Source of the DNA: Chthoniobacterales bacterium
Lineage (GTDB): Bacteria; Verrucomicrobiota; Verrucomicrobiia; Chthoniobacterales; UBA6821
Assembly (NCBI GenBank): GCA_021733705.1
Contig: JAIPKF010000110.1
Location: forward strand, 1 to 5,624
Direction: 5' to 3'
Length of the DNA stretch: 5,624 nucleotides
Part shown: positions 1 to 5,278 of the stretch, piece after piece
Layout: every line of letters begins with the position of its first letter
How positions within the stretch are numbered: the stretch's first letter is position 1
Made by a program: the position numbers and the translations under genes
The notes under the pieces: model-generated
Told to the model about the DNA's origin: nothing
Databases searched by the model: none
What the model saw: the letters and a program-made list of their open reading frames with translations, nothing else

Positions 1-66
1 ACTAGTTCTTATGGAGATGATCAGGTCCCAACACGAGAGACACCTGAAAAGGAATTACTATCATGA
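1..66 (+). CDS. 3' end of an unidentified gene (C-terminal 21 residues)
   Basis: The first forward frame is open from the window edge to a TGA at 64-66 and encodes a short hydrophilic tail ending PEKELLS. The stop overlaps the next start as ATGA (63-66), an arrangement typical of translationally coupled operon genes. A Shine-Dalgarno sequence for the next gene lies inside this tail. There is too little sequence to recognise a family. The call rests on the overlap and the open frame only, so the frame could be open by chance. An alternative forward frame starting at ATG 11 also runs through here but has no visible ribosome binding site, because it begins at the window edge. Confidence 0.35.
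   Translation, partial: TSSYGDDQVPTRETPEKELLS
49..53 (+). promoter_or_regulatory. Shine-Dalgarno sequence AAGGA
   Basis: AAGGA lies 9 nt before the ATG at 63. The same motif, with the same spacing and a very similar spacer, precedes the ATG at 5261, which supports both as real initiation regions. Confidence 0.4.
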
Positions 67-128
67 ATCAAAAAAGAATAAGAACAAAGCAAAATATTTA
101 TATTTACTTCAAACTCCTAGTTCTTTAG
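63..128 (+). pseudogene. 5' fragment of an unidentified gene truncated by a repeat element
   Basis: ATG 63 follows AAGGA at 9 nt and overlaps the upstream stop as ATGA. The readable peptide starts MNQKRIRTKQ and continues into an aromatic and aliphatic stretch (IYIYFKLLVL). That is a basic N-terminus followed by the beginning of a possible membrane segment or signal anchor. It ends after 21 codons at a TAG (126-128) that forms the left flank of repeat copy A. The rest of the gene is not found on the other side of the element, where the minus-strand asparagine synthase gene begins instead. I infer that the gene was cut by insertion followed by deletion or recombination. Its function is unknown. 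Confidence 0.3.
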
Positions 129-257
129 CCCGCATATTTTATACCAATCACCTGCGGAGACCGGGAAGCCAAGATGGATGCTGCGTTGATCTCGAAGTCT
201 TCCTCGGGCAGTGTGCACGCGCACATATGTCGTCACGATCCGTATGAAATATCCGGG
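129..257 (+). mobile_element. MITE-like repeat copy A, internally deleted (129 bp)
   Basis: The left end (CCCGCATATTTTATACC) and right end (GTATGAAATATCCGGG) are degenerate inverted repeats matching the other copies. The interior matches copy G up to about position 210, then lacks roughly 47 bp of the usual right half. One extra A near 170 breaks the frame that is open in other copies. The flanks are TTAG (125-128) and CTAG (258-261), which differ by one base, so this is either a mutated duplication or a recombinant of two copies. The right end overlaps the 3' end of the asparagine synthase gene. Confidence 0.85.
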
Positions 258-2271
258 CTAGCAAGTTTCTTTAGTGAAAAGGTAAGGACAATGAACATCC
301 AGGTGAGTTCATCAAGACGATGATCGTCTCTAGCAAGCTTTAAAAAAGTGGTAAGATTTTTTGCTGAAAGCTGTCCATTGGTAAGAGAAGAGAGAGTGAG
401 AGGGAGTTCATCATAAATGGGGGTAAATGATTTTTGATGCAGCCATGCATGTAAAGGAGGATTAAAACCTCGTTTTGGTCCAACTAATGCTTGAGAACCG
501 ATCTGTTGTTGTAAAAATCTTTTTGAAGGTTCGGTAAAACGTTCTTGAAATGGCATCCCTTGGACAGCTTCAAAAAAACGATGGTCTAACAAGGGGCTTC
601 GCAGTTCAAGGCCATGAGCCATTCCACAAAGATCTGACTTTTTCAAAATATATTCTGGCAGATAATTGAGACGATCGCACTCGAGCATCCATGCTCGGGG
701 AGAAAGCGAACCAGAAGGGCGCCGCCAATAGCTTGTTGCTACTGAAAAATCAGGTTGTAAAAAAGCTCGTGATAGTGGATCAAATGCAGAAAACCTTAGA
801 GCATAGGCCTCTTCCCAGCCTATTTGAAAGCCTAGCAAAATACGACGCAAGCGGTCTTTATTCGAAATTTTAAGAGACAAAGAGTGGGTATTCCAATCTG
901 TTTTTTTTCCATAGCGAGGAAGCAAAAAAGCTCCTCGCTGATGAACATGGTAACGTTTATAACCTGCAAAAAGTTCGTCTCCTCCATCACCAGAGAGTGC
1001 AACAACAATTTTTTGGACAGCTGCGCGGCAAAGGTACCATGTTGGAATGGCTGAAGGATCGGCAAAGGGTTCGTCAAGGTCACCCACAATAGTGGCCATA
1101 TCCTCTAACTCCATTTTTATAGGTAGTGCTGTTTGGGAGAGCCCCAATCGATGAGCAATTTCTCCCGCAGCTCGGGATTCATCATAAGAATCACTGTTCG
1201 GAAAACAGGCAGTGAAGGTTGGGAGTTGAGGTAGCATTTTTTCCTGTGTGATTACTGCAGCGATAGCTTGAGAATCTATTCCGCCACTGAGAAAAAGGCC
1301 TAGCCCGGATATTTCATACTAAACACCTGGGGGGGCCGGGGAGCCAGATGGATGCTGCGTTAGACTCACATTTTGATTTGGACAGTATGTACACATACAG
1401 CCCGGCATCAAAATGCTCGTCTGCCTTACCCCATCAGCCTTCGCGATCTCCTCGTTACAATCAGTATGAAATATCCGGGCTAGAGGACGATCCGAAACAA
1501 GACGAAGACGAATCGATTCCCTTAAGAGAGTTACCGGATCATGGGCGGAGGGGTGTGGTTTCCAATATTCTTGTGGCTCGGCGGCTACAGGAACTTCCCT
1601 TTCAAGGGAGAGAACCAGGAAGTGAGGTGGAGGGAGTTTACAAAAACCGTTCACAATGGAAAGGGGAGCAGGAATGTAGCGATGTGTTAAAAATGCATCA
1701 ATGGCTTTGGGATTCCAAGAAGGAGTTGTCCCAACAAGTCTTGAGAGGGCTCCTGCTGTACTTGCAAAGGCGAATAGATTATTTTGAGACGTATAAAAAA
1801 GAGGTTTTTCTCCTAGACGATCGCGAACTAGAAAAAGACGACGTTTTCTTAGATCAAGAATGGAAAAGGAGAACATGCCCCGAAGATGTTCTAAAACCGC
1901 ATCTCCCCATTCTTCATATCCATGCAAAATGAATTCTGTATCAGAATGACTTTTAAAATGATGACCACGTTCGCGCAAGAATCTTGCCTCTTCTTCCCAT
2001 CCATAAATCTCGCCATTATAAATAATCCAGAGTGAGCCATCTTCATTACTCATCGGCTGGGATGCAACTTCAGAGAGATCTTGAATACTAAGACGCCTAT
2101 GAATTAAAGCAGCAGAGCCACTAAGAGAGGGATACCATCCCTGTTTCGTTGAAAAGAAAATTGCTGAGATCCCCATCCATCAGGGCCACGTGACTGGAGT
2201 GATATTTGTGCCCTTTCAATTTGAGCAGGAGTAATTAGTTGCTCAGAGAAAATGCCAGCAATACCACACAT
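233..2271 (-). pseudogene. asnB: Asparagine synthase (glutamine-hydrolysing), broken by a frameshift and a repeat insertion
   Basis: Family role: uses glutamine-derived ammonia and ATP to amidate aspartate, or a related carboxylate in some sugar or polysaccharide clusters. The start at 2271 gives MCGIAGIF, with the N-terminal nucleophile Cys of class II glutaminases, then RGPDG, HRRLSIQDLS, YNGEIY and VRDRLGEKPLFY. The synthetase half shows FLSGGIDS (pyrophosphatase loop), LSGDGGDELFAGY, the LELRSPLLDHR region and PKRGFNPPLHAWL. Lesion 1: the frame beginning at 2271 stops at 2104-2106 while the conserved sequence continues in the -1 frame, so about one base is missing between 2106 and 2181. 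Lesion 2: copy B adds 180 bp between SDRPL and GLFLSGGIDS, with a TAG at 1319-1321. Without the insert the protein would be about 610 residues, normal for the family. The last codons run into copy A, so the native stop is lost or displaced. No strong Shine-Dalgarno precedes the start. Confidence 0.9.
1304..1479 (+). mobile_element. MITE-like repeat copy B (176 bp) inside the asparagine synthase gene
   Basis: Inverted ends CCCGGATATTTCATACT and AGTATGAAATATCCGGG are flanked by perfect CTAG duplications (1300-1303 and 1480-1483). The element plus one duplication is 180 bp, so the host frame is kept. On the minus strand, in the asparagine synthase frame, it is open except for one TAG at 1319-1321. 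On the plus strand the CTA-phase frame is open throughout. It is a close relative of copy C in the opposite orientation. A near-palindrome (GTATGTACACATAC) lies at 1385-1398. Confidence 0.92.
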
Positions 2272-2407
2272 TTAGAAGAGGCTGGGGGTTGAAGGGTGAA
2301 GACAATAAATCAGAGATAAAAAACTCATATCAGAAAAAATCTAATCCTAAGAGAAAGACGAAAAAAGGATATTTGTTTTAAAGTGATTTTTTTTCAAATC
2401 TCATTAA

Positions 2408-2766
2408 CCCGGATATTTCATACTGATCGTGACGAGGAGGCTGCGAAGGCTGATGGGGTAAGGCAGAAAAGCATTTTGATGCCGGGCTGTATGTGTACAT
2501 ACTGTCCAAATCAAAATGTGAGTCTAACCCGGATATTTCACACTAAATCTATTACGGCTTGTGGAAAGCTCATCATTACTGCGTTGGTCTCGAATTGTGA
2601 CTTGGGCGGTATGTACTCATACAGCCCGGCATCACAATCCTTCGCCCGCCTTGTACTAATAAGCTTTACACAGCGCCTCATGACGATTCAGCATGAAATA
2701 TCCGGGCTAACGCAGCATCCATCTGGCTTCCCGGCCTCCGCAGGTGATTAGTATGAAATATCCGGG
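2408..2766 (-). mobile_element. MITE-like repeat copy C (176 bp net), split by copy D
   Basis: The outer ends match the family inverted repeat and are flanked by TTAA on both sides (2404-2407 and 2767-2770). Removing copy D with one CTAA duplication (183 bp) leaves exactly 176 bp, the length of copies B and G. The interior corresponds to copy B in reverse orientation, and D sits where B reads GTTAGACTC. A hairpin-forming palindrome (GTATGTGTACATAC) is at 2489-2502. The plus-strand frame is open through both C and D until a TAG near the right end. Confidence 0.9.
2528..2706 (+). mobile_element. MITE-like repeat copy D (179 bp), nested in copy C
   Basis: The family inverted ends are flanked by CTAA at 2524-2527 and 2707-2710. 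It belongs to the same sequence subtype as copy H (left part begins CACACTAAATCTATTA) and has the same 179-bp length. The central hairpin is GTATG-TACT-CATAC at 2609-2622. The nesting shows it moved after copy C had inserted. Confidence 0.92.
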
Positions 2767-2770
2767 TTAA

Positions 2771-2794
2771 CCCGCCTATTTCATGCTGATCCGT
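2771..2794 (+). repeat. Left inverted end of the repeat family upstream of queD
   Basis: CCCGCCTATTTCATGCTGAT and the following bases match the family's left end and directly follow TTAA (2767-2770). No family right end follows until 3260. It is therefore either a solo end left by deletion or the left boundary of a larger unit that includes queD. Confidence 0.75.
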
Positions 2795-2819
2795 AACTAC
2801 GTAAAACCTCTCATTTTGA

Positions 2820-2848
2820 TTGTCGCTTTTAGGTTTCACCTTTAGAGT
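2820..2848 (+). promoter_or_regulatory. Possible sigma70-type promoter for queD
   Basis: TTGTCG (2820-2825) and TAGAGT (2843-2848) are separated by 17 bp. Each matches four of six consensus positions. The placement, 12 nt upstream of the ATG, would give a very short leader, consistent with the absence of a Shine-Dalgarno sequence. This is pattern matching only, in AT-rich DNA. Confidence 0.25.
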
Positions 2849-2860
2849 ACACAATTTTTT

Positions 2861-3250
2861 ATGCAAGCATGCCTCACGAAGACGTTCACATTTGAAGCCG
2901 CTCAAACGCTTCCTCACCTTGAGACAAGCCATAAATGCACTCGCATGCATGGTCATAGTTTCAAAATTGAAATTTCTGTACTAGGTGAGGTCGATCCACA
3001 TGTTGGCTGGGTCTATGATCATGCTAATATCACCAAAGCAATGGCCCCTTTATTGAAATTGGTTGATCATGCTTACCTCAATGATATTGAAGGATTAGAA
3101 AATCCGACTATTGAAAATATGTGTGCATGGTTTTGGGTGAAGCTCACACCTTCCCTCTCAGGTCTCTTTGAAATAGTTCTTCATGAGACTCCAACTGCAA
3201 GATGTAGTTATCGCGGTAATGAGTCGGCCTACGCATCACGATCAGTATGA
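2861..3250 (+). CDS. queD: 6-carboxy-tetrahydropterin synthase (QueD; PTPS family)
   Basis: Family role: QueD converts dihydroneopterin triphosphate to 6-carboxy-5,6,7,8-tetrahydropterin in the cytoplasm, the second step toward preQ0 and queuosine in tRNA. Visible landmarks are FTFEAAQTLPHL (residues 9-20), KCTRMHGHSF with catalytic Cys26 and zinc ligands His30 and His32, GEVDPHVGW, VDHAYLND with the Asp69/His70 pair, LENPTIEN, and HETPTARCSYRG with Glu109. The oddity is residue 15, where Gln stands in place of the first zinc-ligand His of E. coli QueD. The native protein probably ended near residue 121. The last eight residues (SAYASRSV) and the TGA come from a repeat-element end. ATG 2861 is the only convincing start and it lacks a Shine-Dalgarno sequence. 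Family assignment is secure; activity is uncertain because of Gln15. Confidence 0.93.
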   Translation: MQACLTKTFTFEAAQTLPHLETSHKCTRMHGHSFKIEISVLGEVDPHVGWVYDHANITKAMAPLLKLVDHAYLNDIEGLENPTIENMCAWFWVKLTPSLSGLFEIVLHETPTARCSYRGNESAYASRSV

Positions 3251-3260
3251 AATATGCGGG
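3224..3260 (+). repeat. Right inverted end of the repeat family at the 3' end of queD
   Basis: The segment ends GATCAGTATGAAATATGCGGG and is followed by TTAA (3261-3264). Its reverse complement matches the left end at 2771 in 19 of the first 21 positions. It supplies the last codons and the stop of queD. The inner boundary near 3224 is estimated from where QueD similarity ends. Confidence 0.75.
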
Positions 3261-3502
3261 TTAATGCGATCACTCATCAGTCTGATCTCATTAAAGCCAG
3301 AGTCGCCACGGCCACACTATTACGTCCACCTTATGAAACGCTGAGTAGAGACCAACAAGCCGAACTTAACGTTAGTAAGTGGCTTTGTATTGAAAAAGAA
3401 GCGCTGGCTCGAAGTGAAGAGCTATCAGCTCGAGCTTTATTGTTAGATAGTGATGCCTTTGATCATCGTAATTATTTAGAAAGTGCAGCAAGCATGCTTT
3501 AA

Positions 3503-3540
3503 CAGGCCTCCTCGCGACGAACCAGTATGAAATATGCGGG
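3503..3540 (+). repeat. Right-end fragment F of the repeat family
   Basis: The last 38 bases, ending CGAACCAGTATGAAATATGCGGG, match the right end of copy G and are followed by CTAA (3541-3544). No left end is found. The left junction falls just after TTAA (3499-3502), so the fragment may be an element deleted back almost to its left boundary. Confidence 0.7.
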
Positions 3541-3666
3541 CTAATAAGGAAGTGGATTGTTTTACTAAAGCAGTTCAGGAAGCACGAAATTCAAATCCTG
3601 ATCAACAACGTATTCAGCAATATTTCAAAGAAGCAGAAGATTGGAAAATTAAGGCCAAACAACTAG

Positions 3667-3842
3667 CCCGGATATTTCATACCGATCACCTACGGAAGCC
3701 GGGAAGCCAGATGGATGCTGCGTTGATCTCGAAGTCTTTCTCGGGCAGTATGAAACATACAGCCGTCGTCGCAATCCATCACCTTCCTTGTCTGCATCAG
3801 GATTCGCGGCGCCTCGCAACGAACCAGTATGAAATATCCGGG
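3667..3842 (+). mobile_element. MITE-like repeat copy G (176 bp), fully open in frame
   Basis: Family inverted ends are flanked by perfect CTAG duplications (3663-3666 and 3843-3846). Element plus duplication is 180 bp. In the host frame it has no stop codon and adds a 60-residue segment beginning LARIFHTDHLRKPGSQMDAA and ending NQYEISGL. The central hairpin is GTATG-AAA-CATAC at 3748-3760. It is the same subtype as copy A. Confidence 0.93.
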
Positions 3843-4046
3843 CTAGATCAAGCTTGTACTATTAATTAGAGAGAAAAGATAAAGTTGTAGCGTCTTGCTT
3901 CAATAAATGAATGAATTCCTCTTGATATCAAGTGTTGAGGAGAATCAGGTCCTTTTCAACTGCGGAATTTAGAAGGAATCATCCATGTGATTGTTGTAAC
4001 AGTTTGATATTTGACGAGCGATTTGTTTTTAATTTAAGAACTAACA

Positions 4047-5036
4047 ATGCAAAAGTGGACTTTCACAAAGGGATTGAAGGACATTGGCAACGGAATCTGG
4101 GCCTACATTCAGCCAAATGGATCATGGGGTTGGAGCAATGCAGGGCTCATTGTCGACAGTGAACAGACCCTGCTGGTTGATACACTGTTCGATTTGAAGT
4201 TAACAGCCGAAATGCTGGAGGAGATGCGTCGATCGATTCCTGCTGCTGCTCACATCAACACGCTTTTCAATACTCACAGCAATGGTGATCACACATTCGG
4301 TAACCAATTGGTAGTGGAAGCGGAAATCGTAGCCACGCAATCAACTTATGACGATATGGATCCAACTGTGCCGCAGTTTTACCACTCTATGATGATTAAC
4401 GCTAAACAACTCGGTCTTGGTGCTGAGTACCTTGCGGAACTTTTTAAACCTTTTGACTTCTCTGAAGTAAAGTTGCGTAAGCCTGACCGAACTTTTAGTG
4501 GAGAACTTGAACTCAAGGTCGGCGACAAGACGGTGCGATTGATATAACTTGGGCCAGCGCATACGAAGGGCGATACGATCGCCTTTGTACCCGCAGACAG
4601 GGTAGTCTTTACCGGTGATCTTTTATTCAATAAAGGAACCCCAATCGCCTGGGCAGGAGCTTCGAATTGTGTCCAAGCCTGCGATAGGATCCTTGCGCTG
4701 GAGGTCGATGTTGTAGTCCCCGGCCATGGACCGATTGCTGACAAGAAGGCGGTGCGCGAAATGAAAAGCTACCTTGAGTTTGTGCAGGAAGAGACACGCA
4801 AGCGCTTCGATCTAGGTATGAACTCGATCGATGCAGCCTTCGACATTCCTCTCGGGCGTTATGCGGATTGGGATGATGCTGATCGGATCGTCGTCACGGT
4901 AAAAAACTTCTATGATGAGTTCAGTGGCGCAAAAGAAGAACCAGACGTCCTTGCACTCTTTGCTCAGATGTCCAAGTATCGCGATAAGTTACGGGCGGAG
5001 GGCCATGGATGCACTCATTGCAACGGAACAGACTAA
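4047..5036 (+). pseudogene. Metallo-beta-lactamase-fold hydrolase with one internal stop codon
   Basis: This cytoplasmic-type MBL-fold hydrolase has 329 codons, normal for such proteins, and its substrate cannot be deduced. Motifs are FNTHSNGDHTFGN (residues 74-86: His77, Asp81, His82, with Asn79 where the second His of HxHxDH usually lies), GPAHTKGDT (His172), FTGDLLF (Asp190) and PGHGP (His226). These are the expected metal-binding positions in order. Codon 167 is TAA (4545-4547) in a stretch reading VRLI-stop-LGPAHTKGD; a Tyr codon is the likely ancestor. The frame is otherwise open from 4047 to the TAA at 5034-5036. A stop in frame at 4035-4037 limits the start to about 4047. The preceding AAGAA is a weak binding site. 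The truncated product would lack the last three metal ligands. The terminal stop lies in the target duplication of copy H, with a decarboxylase-like gene beyond. Confidence 0.88.
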
Positions 5037-5215
5037 CCCGGATATTTCACACTAAATCTATTATGGCTTGTGGAAAGCTCATCATTACTGTGTTGGTTTC
5101 GAATTGTGATTGGGGCGGTAGGGACTCATACAGCCCGGCATCACAATCCTTCGACCGCCTTGTACTCATAAGATTTACACGGCACCTCATGACACTTCAG
5201 TATGAAATATGCGGG
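5037..5215 (+). mobile_element. MITE-like repeat copy H (179 bp) on the hydrolase stop codon
   Basis: Family inverted ends (right end with GCGGG) are flanked by perfect CTAA duplications (5033-5036 and 5216-5219). Same subtype and length as copy D. The left duplication contains the hydrolase TAA stop, so the insertion left the protein end unchanged. The CTA-phase frame stays open through the element and beyond. The central hairpin is decayed (GTAGG-GACT-CATAC at 5118-5131, one mismatch). It separates two genes that were probably about 41 bp apart. Confidence 0.92.
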
Positions 5216-5246
5216 CTAATCACTTTTTTTCTAAACAACCAACTAT

Positions 5247-5251
5247 AAGGA
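5247..5251 (+). promoter_or_regulatory. Shine-Dalgarno sequence AAGGA pointing to ATG 5261
   Basis: AAGGA is 9 nt before ATG 5261 but 27 nt before the next in-frame ATG at 5279. The binding site therefore favours 5261 as the original start, although that reading frame hits TGA at its third codon. Confidence 0.5.
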
Positions 5252-5278
5252 AATCTTATCATGCCCTGAATTCATATC

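Larger units (their letters stand above)
3265..3869 (+). pseudogene. Broken gene for a helical, charged protein of unknown function
   Basis: Two coding-looking segments belong together by position and composition. The first (3265-3502, readable from ATG 3254 inside a repeat end) gives a helix-rich stretch including RPPYETLSRDQQAEL and EKEALARSEELSARALLLD. It stops at TAA 3500-3502. The second (3545-3869, different frame) gives KEVDCFTKAVQEARNSNPDQ and YFKEAEDWKIKAKQ, then copy G in frame, then DQACTIN and TAG. Without copy G the tail would read KAKQLDQACTIN. The N-terminus is missing upstream of the repeat end at 3260, and fragment F separates the two parts with a frame change. The amphipathic, Glu/Lys/Ala-rich content suggests helical hairpins or a TPR-like or coiled-coil protein, but I recognise no family. 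The two parts could be separate remnants. Confidence 0.5.

Noticed and set aside
2..126. CTAGTTCTT occurs at 2-10 and 118-126
   Set aside because: A 9-base direct repeat with no further similarity around it; chance is likely and the first copy is at the window edge.
1348..1932. Long plus-strand open frame (194 codons) opposite the asparagine synthase gene
   Set aside because: It starts in copy B and continues antisense to conserved glutaminase-domain sequence. Its peptide shows no recognisable motif, so it is a shadow of the real gene.
2383..2751. Plus-strand open frame of 122 codons through copies C and D
   Set aside because: It consists almost wholly of the two repeat elements. It is useful as evidence for the open phase but is not an independent gene.
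129..3842. CRISPR array
   Set aside because: The repeats are long, occur in both orientations, have inverted ends and target duplications, and lie between and within genes rather than at regular spacing.
4011..4038. Possible promoter TTGACG, 16 bp, TTTAAG before the hydrolase
   Set aside because: The -10 element is weak and would leave almost no leader before ATG 4047. In AT-rich DNA such matches are common.
3932..4162. Open frame of 76 codons overlapping the hydrolase start
   Set aside because: It overlaps the first 116 bases of the clearly coding hydrolase in another frame and shows no motif.
5216..5235. T-run after copy H as an intrinsic terminator
   Set aside because: No GC-rich stem immediately precedes the T-run. 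The only pairing available is the long-range pairing of the element's two ends.
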